NCBI RefSeq assembly: GCF_026239735.1
Contig: NZ_JAPIVT010000006.1
Span: forward strand, 1-64,000
Length of the DNA stretch: 64,000 bases
Reading direction: 5' to 3'
Source: Pedobacter sp. MC2016-05
GTDB taxonomy: Bacteria; Bacteroidota; Bacteroidia; Sphingobacteriales; Sphingobacteriaceae
Shown: positions 1 through 8,109 of the stretch, piece by piece
How positions within the stretch are numbered: position 1 is the stretch's first letter
Layout: each line of letters begins with the position of its first letter
Notes under the pieces: generated by a model
What the model was told of the DNA's origin: nothing
The model's database searches: none
The model's input: only the letters and a program-made list of their open reading frames with translations
Made by a program: the position numbers and the translations under genes

Positions 1-1
1 C

Positions 2-110
2 TATTTCTGACAATCCTTCCAATTGATTTTTTTTACGCCAATTCACTGAGGCCGGATAGCGTGCTTCGCAATGGTAGTGCTTAGCTATTGCCCGTTACCC
101 ACAACCCTAA
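2..110. repeat. 109-bp direct repeat, copy 1
   Basis: This stretch is repeated almost exactly at 400-508, offset by 398 bp, with only a few substitutions by eye (for example acgccaat against acgctaat). Both copies run from TATTTCTGACAATCC to ACAACCCTAA and are followed by a REP-like unit. Neither copy has a convincing gene. It looks like a tandemly duplicated intergenic block. Confidence 0.85.
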
Positions 111-139
111 GCGAGCTACCACTGCCCTACACCTTCCCC

Positions 140-180
140 GTCATTGCGAACCCGATCCTTCATCGGGCGTGGCAATCTCC
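140..180. repeat. REP-like element (TCATTGCGAACC family)
   Basis: The unit starts GTCATTGCGAAC and ends GTGGCAATCTCC. It recurs with variation at 539-577 and 1569-1610. GATCCTTCATCG and its relatives in the centre are variable. Sequences of this kind are common in intergenic DNA of Sphingobacteriaceae. Their function is unknown here. Confidence 0.6.
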
Positions 181-289
181 TGTACAACTTGTCATTCCGA
201 CCTGTACCGGTTTTTATCGGTGGGCGAGAGATCTCTTGCCATAAATTCCAAACGCTCAAACCTTGCCACGCTTAGCCAGCGTATGGCTT

Positions 290-315
290 TTACCTTTCCC
301 TTGATGGAAAGGTAA
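290..315. repeat. Perfect 10-bp inverted repeat hairpin
   Basis: TTACCTTTCC (290-299) and GGAAAGGTAA (306-315) are perfect inverted arms around a 6-base loop. The loop together with downstream sequence gives a second overlapping inverted repeat (CCTTGAT with ATCAAGG). It lies between the two 109-bp repeats and is probably a dispersed REP-type element rather than a terminator, as there is no T tract. Confidence 0.5.
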
Positions 316-399
316 CCAAAAATCAAGGCTGCACTGAATTCGCTAAAAATCAAATCTTCGGATTGGAAATAAAAGAACTCGCTTCGCTCAAACAGCTTT

Positions 400-508
400 T
401 ATTTCTGACAATCCTTCCAATTGATTTTTTTTACGCTAATTCACTGAGGCCGGATAGCGTGCTTCGCAATGGTAGTGCTTAGCTATTGGCCGTTACCCAC
501 AACCCTAA
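400..508. repeat. 109-bp direct repeat, copy 2
   Basis: This is the second copy of the block at 2-110. The 290 bp between the two copies contains the hairpin at 290-315 and a sequence that echoes the repeat start (ATTGGAAATAAAAGAAC). From about 600 to 916 the intergenic DNA shows no gene. The 75-residue and 68-residue ORFs in this area only read through the repeats. Confidence 0.85.
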
Positions 509-538
509 CTCATCTACCAATGCCCTACACATTTCGCT

Positions 539-577
539 TCATTGCGAACCCGATCGTTCATCGGGTGTGGCAATCTT
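539..577. repeat. REP-like element, second copy
   Basis: This is a diverged copy of the unit at 140-180 (TCATTGCGAACCCGATCG, then GGTGTGGCAATCTTT). It follows the second 109-bp repeat just as the first copy follows the first one, so the two were probably duplicated together. Confidence 0.55.
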
Positions 578-916
578 TTTTAGTATAGTGTTTGTACATC
601 CAACTCACACTGAATTGGTATATGTTGACTTCATTTTAAAGGTGCGGACCTTTGATTTAAAGCAACCCATTATCTGCCACCCTACCTACTAACGTATCAC
701 CAACGTAGCACCGACGGTAGACCGACGGCAAGCCAACAGCCCAAACTGCCAATTGCGACAAATACAGACAAATAGTGCATAATAGGTACAAATGCAACGG
801 AACCCGCCAAACGCGGCGAGCCATATTTTTTTCTACTCCATCTTTACACTACGCAAGAATACCGGTAAAACAAGATTGCAAATTTTAATTAATCACATTT
901 TAAAAACAGCAAAAAA

Positions 917-1489
917 ATGGCAAAGTCAGAAAACAACGAAGTAATGTATGGTGCCCGCGGTAAAGTGGGCAACCTATTGGTATTTAAAAATTTTGGAAGC
1001 AACCAAACGGTAATTGCCAAAAGACCAAAAAAGACGGAGAACCCCGTATATTCCGCAAAACAGCTGGAGGCAAAGCTTAAATTTAGAGAAGCGGTGGTTT
1101 ACGCCAGAGGCGTGATCAACAACCCAGCTTTGTTAGCCGTCTATCAGCTATTGGCTAAACCCGGTACCTCGGCCTACAATTTAGCCTTGGCAGATTATTG
1201 CAAAGCGCCAGAGATCAGCGTAATTGATGCCGACAACTACCAAGGGCAAATCGGTGAGCAAATTAGGGTAAGGGCTATAGACAACTTTGGACTTACCGAA
1301 GTAAAAGTGAGCATTTACGATGCCGCAGACCTCTTATTAGAGAGCGGCTTGGCCACCCAAAGTGCCAACAGTGTAGATTGGTTTTACGAAACCACTACCT
1401 TAAATAGCAGTTTGGCAGGCACCAAAATTACTGCCGAAGCTAAAGATACCCCTGGCAATACCACGCTAGAAACACTCGTTATTGTTTAG
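917..1489 (+). CDS. Conserved Bacteroidota protein of unknown function, 190 aa
   Basis: The product has no signal peptide or membrane segment. The N-terminal half (residues 1-95) is basic and begins MAKSENNEVMYGARGKVGNL. The C-terminal half (about 98-190) reads like an Ig-like or beta-sandwich module (IGEQIRVRAIDNFGLTEVKV and AGTKITAEAKDTPGN). Similar two-part proteins, as I remember them, are frequent in Pedobacter and relatives, but I know of no assigned function. The ATG at 917 is preceded by an A-rich leader (AAAAACAGCAAAAAA), as is usual in this phylum. A strong hairpin terminator follows directly, so it is probably transcribed alone. A surface or phage-derived role is possible but cannot be shown. 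Confidence 0.8.
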   Translation: MAKSENNEVMYGARGKVGNLLVFKNFGSNQTVIAKRPKKTENPVYSAKQLEAKLKFREAVVYARGVINNPALLAVYQLLAKPGTSAYNLALADYCKAPEISVIDADNYQGQIGEQIRVRAIDNFGLTEVKVSIYDAADLLLESGLATQSANSVDWFYETTTLNSSLAGTKITAEAKDTPGNTTLETLVIV

Positions 1490-1490
1490 C

Positions 1491-1531
1491 TTAAAGCCCA
1501 TTCCCGAACTAAGCATCGGGATGGGCTTTAA
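1491..1531 (+). terminator. Intrinsic terminator after the 190-aa gene
   Basis: TTAAAGCCCATTCCCGA (1491-1507) pairs with TCGGGATGGGCTTTAA (1516-1531), leaving one bulged T in the first arm. The hairpin starts two bases after the stop codon at 1487-1489. Confidence 0.8.
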
Positions 1532-1925
1532 GTCTTACCTATTGATTGCTGCAACCTCCTTCATCCGCGTAATTGCGAACCATAATCCTTCATCGGTTGT
1601 GGCAATCTCCTTCTGGCTAGTAATTTAATACTCCTCAACCCTTGCACAAGTTACAAGAGTGCACTGGCATGGGTTTAACTCATCGGATTACAAATCCGCC
1701 TTTATCATTAGTTTGAGATGCCCTGCGGAACATCTAGAACAGCTGAGCAATGGCAGAGTTTGATGTTAAGTTGAAGGAAATTAATCTTGTATAAGAAGCT
1801 ATTAATTATATACATATAAATGTAAAAAACAACTTAAGTAGGTTATTTAAGATTTTAATTATATTTTAGGACAACAGCATTAAGATAACCATTAAATTAA
1901 ATATTAAGTTAGCGCAAACCATATA
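1532..1925. other. Intergenic region upstream of the defence-type island
   Basis: No gene is visible. It contains a third REP-like unit (1569-1610) and a small inverted repeat CGGATT-ACA-AATCCG (1684-1698). From about 1780 on it becomes very AT-rich up to the start of the next gene, so the promoter of that gene should lie there. No clear promoter consensus was picked out. Confidence 0.5.
1569..1610. repeat. REP-like element, third copy
   Basis: This is a diverged relative of the units at 140-180 and 539-577. It keeps AATTGCGAACC, TCCTTCATCGG and GTGGCAATCTCC. Confidence 0.5.
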
Positions 1926-2960
1926 ATGTCAGAAAGAGATTTTGACACCCAACTTACTGGACAAAAGGCCTTCATAGAGGCTCAAAAAATTATTCAAAAT
2001 TCAGGTCATTTCGTTCAACCAGTTGATGGAAGCATTGATAATTCGATAGATGGTTATATCCGTCTTAGAAAGAAAACAAGAATCAAAAAGAATATTAAGG
2101 GAAAAATAGTTAGGGGAGTCACGAGAGTAGAAACAGGTAACTTAATTGGTTTTCAGGTTAAAGGAGTATCAAAAATTCCCACTAAAGGATCTAATTCATA
2201 TTATATTAATGTTGCCGATAAGACTAAATTTGGGATTAATTTTCAGTCGAAAGAAAAACTTGATAAGCATAAAGTTGTTTGGCAAAATTTTATAGGCCCT
2301 GTAATAATAATATTTGTAGACTTGGAATCCAATAAATGTTGGTGGGGAGATACACAAATCAAAGAGTCGTATTCAGAAAATGGCTATTCAATGATTATCA
2401 AAAAGGAAAATCACCTAAATGATGAGGCTTTTAGGGAAATTAAGAGATTAGGAGGAGAAAAATTTATTTCAAGTATGGTTCAAAAGATCGACACAAAAGA
2501 TCATAATTTTGAAACGCCATCGATAGTGGATTTAAAAAACTCTGCAAAAAAAATCTACACTAAAATTAGTTTCGGTGTCGGTAACTACCCACTAATAAAT
2601 AACAACATCTTGGGAGACATAAGATATTCTCAAAGTGGATGGCAGCACATAACTAGAAAAAATAGAGGTAAAATGAGAATGATTAACTCATTAATTTTAC
2701 TAAGTGTTTCTTATATGATCTGTAAGGAAGTAAAGAACTTCACAAAAGTAAAAAAGGGAACACCTAGGGAAAGTAAAAGATATATTAAAAAAATTGACTA
2801 CTTAACTCTTCGGGCCGAAGTTAAATTCAATTATAGGCAATCATCCATTATACAGGTAGTATTAAGAAGAATTAAAACCTTTGATAAGCAAAACACACTA
2901 CATTCAATTCCTGATAAAGTATATTTCCATTCGGTATATGAGCCTTTTAGGACAGAATAA
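1926..2960 (+). CDS. DUF4365 protein with C-terminal PBECR-like nuclease region
   Basis: Residues about 5-190 look like DUF4365, an endonuclease-fold domain common in prokaryotic defence loci: D-x-Q-L-T-G-x-x-A-F near the start, SIDGYIRLR at about 41-49, and GFQVKGVSK with the Q-x-K of a PD-(D/E)xK-like core at about 76-84. Residues about 205-340 look like a different module: FGVGNYPLINNNILGDIRYS, then GWQHI, then an R/K-rich stretch and KVYFHSVYEPF. This pattern is like phage-type Barnase-EndoU-ColicinE5-RelE (PBECR) nucleases. The second assignment is weaker than the first. It lies 114 bp upstream of the ATPase/HNH pair on the same strand, but an 11-bp hairpin sits between them, so co-transcription is uncertain. 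The gene is AT-rich like the rest of the island. A separate abortive-infection or toxin gene is an alternative. Confidence 0.65.
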   Translation: MSERDFDTQLTGQKAFIEAQKIIQNSGHFVQPVDGSIDNSIDGYIRLRKKTRIKKNIKGKIVRGVTRVETGNLIGFQVKGVSKIPTKGSNSYYINVADKTKFGINFQSKEKLDKHKVVWQNFIGPVIIIFVDLESNKCWWGDTQIKESYSENGYSMIIKKENHLNDEAFREIKRLGGEKFISSMVQKIDTKDHNFETPSIVDLKNSAKKIYTKISFGVGNYPLINNNILGDIRYSQSGWQHITRKNRGKMRMINSLILLSVSYMICKEVKNFTKVKKGTPRESKRYIKKIDYLTLRAEVKFNYRQSSIIQVVLRRIKTFDKQNTLHSIPDKVYFHSVYEPFRTE

Positions 2961-3030
2961 GGGGCTCTTGATTTCGAACGGCGATTCATCTGCAAGCATT
3001 CTTCGACTTTTTGAAAAGTGAGCCCCTTAT
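2957..3030. terminator. 11-bp perfect inverted repeat between DUF4365 gene and ATPase
   Basis: ATAAGGGGCTC (2957-2967) and GAGCCCCTTAT (3020-3030) are perfect arms. The first arm overlaps the stop codon. The 52-base loop is long for a simple terminator, so a transcript-processing or attenuation role is also possible. Confidence 0.55.
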
Positions 3031-3074
3031 TTCAAATATATGTTTAATTCTGAAATTATAAATAACTTTAAACA

Positions 3075-4235
3075 ATGTACTCTGATCAAATCGCAATACC
3101 GCAAGGTCTCCTAAGTGATAATAATTTAGATGAAGATATAAATATTCTTATAGGCGAAAATGGAAGCGGAAAGAGCACCTTACTGAATGCTATTGCACGG
3201 CATTATATTTTCAACACGAGAAGAAAAGTTATCGCATTGGCTAATACCATCCACGATAAATTCAATTTTAAAAACCCTCGTTTTGAAATCCTGCGAGCAT
3301 CAACAGGTAAAACAATAGCTAAAAAAACTCTCAAATCGGCTTTGAAGCTCCTCGTTGAAAATGATAATAAAAGACAAAGCAGCATTGCAATCGCATTGCG
3401 TTATGTAAATTTCGATCCAGTTGTAGGGATAAGAGTAAAAGGTATCAAAAGGAATTTTGAACAAATAATTGACAACGATGCACAATTAACAGAAAAGGCG
3501 AAAAGTGATATTTCATACTGTCTTTCGAGGTTCTTAAGAGAAACACCATATAGTAACGACATCCATAGGATCAACCTACATCACTCTGATTTTTACGATT
3601 TAAGGGATTCTTTTCTGATTACTATCTTAATCTATGAAAAAGAAATTAAATCACTGAAATTGATTAGTGATATAGAGGTTTTTCTATTCAGAGATCGACA
3701 AATACTTCCATTAAATAGTGCTAGTTCAGGCGAACTTACGTTAATAACTTCATTATTATACATTGTGTCCAGTATTTCCAGTCACGCAGTGATCTTAATT
3801 GATGAACCTGAGAATAGCCTTCATCCAAAATGGCAAACTGAATATGTCAAATTGCTTATTGACCACTTCTATCGATATGAACCAAAAATAATTATCGCTA
3901 CGCATTCACCCTTAATAATCAATGCGGCTGAAATCACATCCTCAGGGGTTACAGTTTACAAAGGAAGTAATGGACAATTTGCAAGTCAGTTTAGCGATTC
4001 CCAAAATGTTGAAGAAATATATCAGGATTTTTTTAATGTCACGACCCCTGAGAATAGATATTTATCGCAAGAAATTGTCAAACTCATGAATTTACTTGCA
4101 GCTGGGCAAATTGATATTGTCCGATTTGAACTTGAAATAAATGATTTTAGAAGATCTTCTTATAGTGACGACCAAAAAGAGGTTTTGGATGGGATTCTTG
4201 AAATGGGTCAGAAAATAATTGAAAGTAGAACCTAA
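3075..4235 (+). CDS. ptuA: Septu-like ATPase (PtuA-type), SMC/ABC-type AAA
   Basis: This is a P-loop ATPase of the ABC/SMC type. Walker A is GENGSGKS at residues 27-34, the signature-like SSGE is at about 218-221, Walker B ILIDEPE ends at about 246 with D243 and E244, the D-loop SLHP follows, and the H-loop histidine is H277 (IIIATHSPLI). At 386 residues it has only a short middle insert and no TOPRIM nuclease domain, which argues against an OLD nuclease. Its stop codon overlaps the next gene's start (TAATG at 4233-4237), so the two are translationally coupled. An ATPase coupled to a small HNH nuclease is the Septu (PtuA/PtuB) anti-phage arrangement. The symbol is given by architecture. A related but distinct ATPase-HNH type cannot be excluded. 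Confidence 0.75.
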   Translation: MYSDQIAIPQGLLSDNNLDEDINILIGENGSGKSTLLNAIARHYIFNTRRKVIALANTIHDKFNFKNPRFEILRASTGKTIAKKTLKSALKLLVENDNKRQSSIAIALRYVNFDPVVGIRVKGIKRNFEQIIDNDAQLTEKAKSDISYCLSRFLRETPYSNDIHRINLHHSDFYDLRDSFLITILIYEKEIKSLKLISDIEVFLFRDRQILPLNSASSGELTLITSLLYIVSSISSHAVILIDEPENSLHPKWQTEYVKLLIDHFYRYEPKIIIATHSPLIINAAEITSSGVTVYKGSNGQFASQFSDSQNVEEIYQDFFNVTTPENRYLSQEIVKLMNLLAAGQIDIVRFELEINDFRRSSYSDDQKEVLDGILEMGQKIIESRT

Positions 4236-4843
4236 TGCCAATAACTGCTGAAGACTTGGTAACAATACAAGAAGCGATTGACCAAGGAGGGAAAATTTGG
4301 GAAAATGAGATATTGGTAGATATCAAACGCCGGATAAAAGTACATTATTTAACCATAACTGATGAGCAATGTTGTTATTGTAGGAGAGATATGACAGATG
4401 AGTTTAATATGGTTATTGATATAGAACATGTTTTGCCAAAATCACTTTATGGTAACTTCATGTTCCGGCTTTTCAACCTTAGTGTCTCCTGTAAGCGTTG
4501 TAATATGAGGATAAAGGGTAATAACATTGATTTTTTGTTAGATGCAGAGGGAGTTCAATTGAATGCACAGGATCGTTTACAATATCTGATTAGCCATCCG
4601 AATCTTGATGAGTATTTTGAGAATATAGAATACTTAGTAAATACCAGGAATAATAAAAAATCTGTCAAGTATATAAAACTTTCGGAAAAGGGAATTTACA
4701 CATATAATTATTTTGAGCTTGAAAAACTTGAGGTTGACACGCTTAACAAAGCTCAAGGAATTGATATTTCAGGCACAGAGCTTTCAGAAGATATTTCTCC
4801 AGAGATAGCAGTTGAGAGCAAAGAACTATTAAAACGAATATAG
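4235..4843 (+). CDS. ptuB: HNH endonuclease, Septu PtuB-like
   Basis: The 202-residue protein has a classical HNH zinc-finger core. C46 and C49 (CCYC) form the first knuckle, IEHVLPKS at 63-70 carries the catalytic histidine H65, a conserved N is at 81, and CKRCN at 86-90 forms the second knuckle and the final N. The region after about 100 is helical and acidic with no recognisable domain. It starts on the stop codon of the ATPase gene. In Septu the HNH protein is the effector nuclease recruited by the ATPase. DNA cleavage on phage infection is the family expectation and is inferred here. The 47 bp to the convergent ATPase gene downstream has no strong terminator. Confidence 0.8.
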   Translation: MPITAEDLVTIQEAIDQGGKIWENEILVDIKRRIKVHYLTITDEQCCYCRRDMTDEFNMVIDIEHVLPKSLYGNFMFRLFNLSVSCKRCNMRIKGNNIDFLLDAEGVQLNAQDRLQYLISHPNLDEYFENIEYLVNTRNNKKSVKYIKLSEKGIYTYNYFELEKLEVDTLNKAQGIDISGTELSEDISPEIAVESKELLKRI

Positions 4844-4890
4844 AATTTTTATTAAACCTAGCAAGAACCGCTAAAATACGGACGAACATT

Positions 4891-7449
4891 CTATTTAGCC
4901 TGAAATGCAGTTCTGATTTTCTTATAACTTTCAAAATCTGATTTCAAACCAAAAATACTCGGTGTAACGTGCACCCCATCAGGGCTACTATGGCCATCTA
5001 TAGACGTACAGCACTTTTCATATAATTCATTTAGATCACCTTTTAGAGAGTCGATCTTCGTACCGTCAATTCTCAGCAATGCTGGAAAAGCGACCCCTTT
5101 TCTATAACGTATAATTGTATTTTTCAAAACATCTTCTTCTACACATACCTCTATAGCTGCTCTTAGGTGACCGTATCCTTCAGATGCTAATTTTTCTTCG
5201 CTTAAAGATTTATCCAAACATTCTAATACCTTTTTGAGCTTGTTGATATAGAACGTATGTGAATTAATCCCTTCCACGTCATCTAATATACCCGTATCCC
5301 CAAAGTTATTTTTAACTGCATAAAATGTAAAATCAATTCCCTGCTGGGCATTTGTGGGTAACTTTGATTGCTGGAGTAAGCTGTTTAGCAATAAGATACT
5401 ATGCGTGAAAATTACGACCTGTCTATTTTTAGAAAGCTTAATGAGCCTTATCGCAACATCATCAATAATGTTATGATCTAGGCTATTTACTGGATCATCA
5501 AAAACAACAGGAGCTTTAGTATTATCCAAATCAAGTTCAGTCAAAAATTCAGCTAGGGCAATCGCTTTTTGTTCTCCTTCGCTTAATATATCGGTTAGGG
5601 TATATTGATTGATCTTCTGACTAATTTTGGAATTTCCCTTATCGGTACCAAAGCTTAGATCAATTTTTAAGTGTGATTTCCCAAATGCTTTAAGTTCCTT
5701 CTGAAAGGTTTCACCAAAGTTCTGGCTAATCAATTCTTCCCTAGCTTCCGTTGTTTTTCTACTTATCGAAGCTGTATTAAATTCGCTTGCCTTAGAATTT
5801 AACAAGGCTAAGTTTTTTTTATTGAGTATAACTTTCTTGATTTCTACTTCATTGTCTGCAAGCATTTTTCTATCTTTCAGTTCATTTATCTCCGTTTGAA
5901 TAGCAGAGACTTGTTCAGCTATAGTTAAAAGCGCCTCATTTTTAATTTTAAGCGTTTCCGATAGAATAGATTTTTGATCCTCAAGCACCTTGATGATTGC
6001 CGAATAACTTAAATCAAAATTAATCTCTTTAGATAAGGTATTATTAACAAAGGCGTCTTTAAGACTTTGTATTTTTTTGTTAAAAGAATACAATTCAATT
6101 GGCTGAATTACATTTGATTCTGTATCAATACCAAATGAAGCCTGATTTAGTATTATATTACTTTCAACTAAATTGATTTTATTGATTAATTCTGTTCTGC
6201 TTTTATTGGAATTCCTAAGATCAGTTTCTGTAGTATCGTTCAAAAGTTTTTTATAGGCCGATAGTAATTGTTTAGCTGGTTCTTCCAAGGGTTGCTTGCA
6301 GTAAATACACTCGTCGCCTATTTTTGGATAAGGTGGTTCGAGTAGATTGATGTAGTTTTCGGCTGAAATAATAAAGTTTTTGAATTGCTGTGTTTCATAA
6401 AATTGAATATCATTAGCTTCAGCAATCTCCTTCAATCCAACTTTACTTTTTCCTTGAAGTGAAACGATTGTTTCATTTAATATAATCAGACCATCCCATA
6501 CAGTTTTGCTAAAAATTGCTTGAGTACCTTTAATTTTTGATACCACGTTTGTTAGTTCCGAAATTTGGGTAGTGAGGTTTCGTATTTGCGTAGTTATCAA
6601 TTCTTGGTTTAATCCTTGTAGGCTTTTCTCTTTCTGAATAATAGCATCCAAGATATTCGTTGGGAATTCAGATAATTTGGCCAATTGCTCCTCGCTTGAT
6701 TTATCAGTGAGACCATTGATAAAAGTATGTTGAGCAGTACCCTCATGTAAGGTAGCAGACCAAAGAAGTGTTACAGGATATGAGCTTTTTTTAACATTCA
6801 ACAAGTTACTTAGTTCGACTAGTTCACTTGTTACAATATTGAATAAATGAAAACCAATTGGAGAAACAATTAATTTACGGTCAGTTAAAGATATTTGGAC
6901 ACAATTATTGTTAAATACTGAAATGTTAGACAGAGAAGATTCTACATTACTCCCATTCCAATTGAAAGTACTGCTCAATCCATTTACACTAAAATCGATT
7001 GTTGCTGATTTGGGTTCGTTTACACCATATATGTTATGGTGGATGGTATTATGCACATCATAGCTAAAACCCAGTGTCTTTAATATTCTACCATAGCCTG
7101 TTTTCCCAGTACCATTTTCTCCATAAACAACTGTTAAATTGTTAGCGAAATCCATTTTTTGGTTTTTGGCTAACCGGTTTACACCAGTAACGTTAGATAA
7201 AGTAGCTAGTTTTATTGTTTTATCGGTGGATTTAAAAATAGGTTTATGAACAGTAATCGCAGCCAATTTCCTCTTGGTTCGCAACGAATCAATAAAATGA
7301 TCAAAAACCTGTTCCCTTTCAGAAATAGACAAGGCAGACTCTGTTTTCACAATATTATCAATCAGGAGCTTTGCCCAATCTCCTTTTGGTTCAGCCCATT
7401 CCCATAGGAAATCGATAATCTCTTTTTTTGCAGTTGTTGTTGATGCCAT
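4891..7449 (-). CDS. Large coiled-coil ATPase, AAA_13/RloC-like
   Basis: This is an 852-residue SMC-like ATPase. Walker A is GENGTGKT at 110-117. A long coiled-coil-rich middle (about 220-590) is interrupted by a zinc-hook-type C381-x2-C384 (CIYCKQPL). LSEGEQKA is at about 620, Walker B VVFDDPVNSLDH is near 650, and an H-loop (FTHS) follows. The C-terminal 110 residues contain LRAAIE (about 761-766) and a later GHSSPDG (about 820), an Arg-Glu-His order like that of the anticodon-nuclease domain of PrrC/RloC. The combination of ATPase head, zinc hook and C-terminal R/E/H domain suggests an RloC-type stress-activated tRNA nuclease. The AAA_13 family is broad and the nuclease assignment is inference. 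It lies 44 bp after the repeat protein gene on the same strand and is probably in one operon with it. Confidence 0.7.
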   Translation of the reverse strand: MASTTTAKKEIIDFLWEWAEPKGDWAKLLIDNIVKTESALSISEREQVFDHFIDSLRTKRKLAAITVHKPIFKSTDKTIKLATLSNVTGVNRLAKNQKMDFANNLTVVYGENGTGKTGYGRILKTLGFSYDVHNTIHHNIYGVNEPKSATIDFSVNGLSSTFNWNGSNVESSLSNISVFNNNCVQISLTDRKLIVSPIGFHLFNIVTSELVELSNLLNVKKSSYPVTLLWSATLHEGTAQHTFINGLTDKSSEEQLAKLSEFPTNILDAIIQKEKSLQGLNQELITTQIRNLTTQISELTNVVSKIKGTQAIFSKTVWDGLIILNETIVSLQGKSKVGLKEIAEANDIQFYETQQFKNFIISAENYINLLEPPYPKIGDECIYCKQPLEEPAKQLLSAYKKLLNDTTETDLRNSNKSRTELINKINLVESNIILNQASFGIDTESNVIQPIELYSFNKKIQSLKDAFVNNTLSKEINFDLSYSAIIKVLEDQKSILSETLKIKNEALLTIAEQVSAIQTEINELKDRKMLADNEVEIKKVILNKKNLALLNSKASEFNTASISRKTTEAREELISQNFGETFQKELKAFGKSHLKIDLSFGTDKGNSKISQKINQYTLTDILSEGEQKAIALAEFLTELDLDNTKAPVVFDDPVNSLDHNIIDDVAIRLIKLSKNRQVVIFTHSILLLNSLLQQSKLPTNAQQGIDFTFYAVKNNFGDTGILDDVEGINSHTFYINKLKKVLECLDKSLSEEKLASEGYGHLRAAIEVCVEEDVLKNTIIRYRKGVAFPALLRIDGTKIDSLKGDLNELYEKCCTSIDGHSSPDGVHVTPSIFGLKSDFESYKKIRTAFQAK

Positions 7450-7493
7450 ACTCGATTCTATTTGATTTTAACTATGCAATCCTTCGAATAAGA

Positions 7494-7952
7494 TTAAAAA
7501 TAATTTTCAGGATAAAGGAAACTAGGCAAGTGCCTACGAATAAGGCCTGCTTGGGCTTTATAACCTCTCTTTTCTAATTCAAGTAGAAAAACAGGCCAGG
7601 GCGGTATGTTACTTTTATAAATATTTTGTGCCGAAGTTGACATTCCTCCCCCAACAGAAGAGGACAATCCACCATAGAGTGATGTTGATAATCCACCATA
7701 TAATGACGTAGATAGTCCACCATACAATGACGTAGATAATCCGCCATACAATGAAGTTGATAATCCACCATATAAGGAAGTTGACATACCTCCATATAAA
7801 GAAGTAGACATACCTCCATATAAAGATGTAGACATGCCTCCATATAAAGAAGTAGACATACCACCTCCTATTGATGTGGATAATCCACCACCAATTGCCG
7901 TACTTAAGTTTCGCGGCCATGTTTTCATTTCTTCTATGAATGGTCTACTCAT
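7494..7952 (-). CDS. Small protein built of an 8-residue STSLYGG repeat
   Basis: The 152-residue protein has three parts. Residues 1-15 are a short leader (MSRPFIEEMKTWPRN). Residues 16-103 are eleven tandem 8-residue units of consensus (M/L)STSLYGG, with GGG-type units at both ends. Residues about 104-152 are a non-repetitive tail (NIPPWPVFLLELEKRGYKAQ). There is no signal peptide or membrane helix. Neighbouring frames are also open only because the repeat is 24 bp long. The proper frame is chosen because it has the unique conserved-looking head and tail and sits just upstream of the ATPase gene in the same direction. I do not recognise the family. A beta-solenoid, amyloid-like or scaffold role is conceivable, as the repeats are Ser/Thr/Gly/Tyr-rich, but nothing proves it. 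Confidence 0.65.
   Translation of the reverse strand: MSRPFIEEMKTWPRNLSTAIGGGLSTSIGGGMSTSLYGGMSTSLYGGMSTSLYGGMSTSLYGGLSTSLYGGLSTSLYGGLSTSLYGGLSTSLYGGLSSSVGGGMSTSAQNIYKSNIPPWPVFLLELEKRGYKAQAGLIRRHLPSFLYPENYF
7644..7907 (-). repeat. 24-bp coding minisatellite, about 11 units
   Basis: The DNA of the repeat region is eleven tandem 24-bp units. The four MSTSLYGG units and the four LSTSLYGG units form two blocks with differing third bases. Each unit contains GGAGG, and in the M-type units an ATG follows one base later. Unit number can change without a frameshift, so copy-number variation between strains is expected. Confidence 0.9.
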
Positions 7953-8109
7953 AATTTTGTGTTTCAGTGACTTAATACATTTGCAATGTAAATCAAATTC
8001 GGCTGATCAGCTAATAAACTTTTTAACATGTAATTAGTTCAATTAGATATTTCAGACTAAACCACAATTATATTCATTGTAATTTGACTGCAAATAGAAA
8101 AATATAATT

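Noticed and set aside
88-692. 75- and 68-residue ORFs in the first repeats
   Set aside because: They read through REP-like and duplicated DNA and differ only by the repeat divergence.
3050-3070. Ten-base AATTATAAAT match to one guide candidate before the Septu-like ATPase
   Set aside because: It is AT-rich, short and not extended, so chance is the better explanation.
7574-7920. Open frames (96 and 101 aa) in the other reading frames of the 24-bp repeat
   Set aside because: They arise because the repeat length is a multiple of three. Their sequences are Trp/Tyr/His-rich repeats without head or tail conservation.
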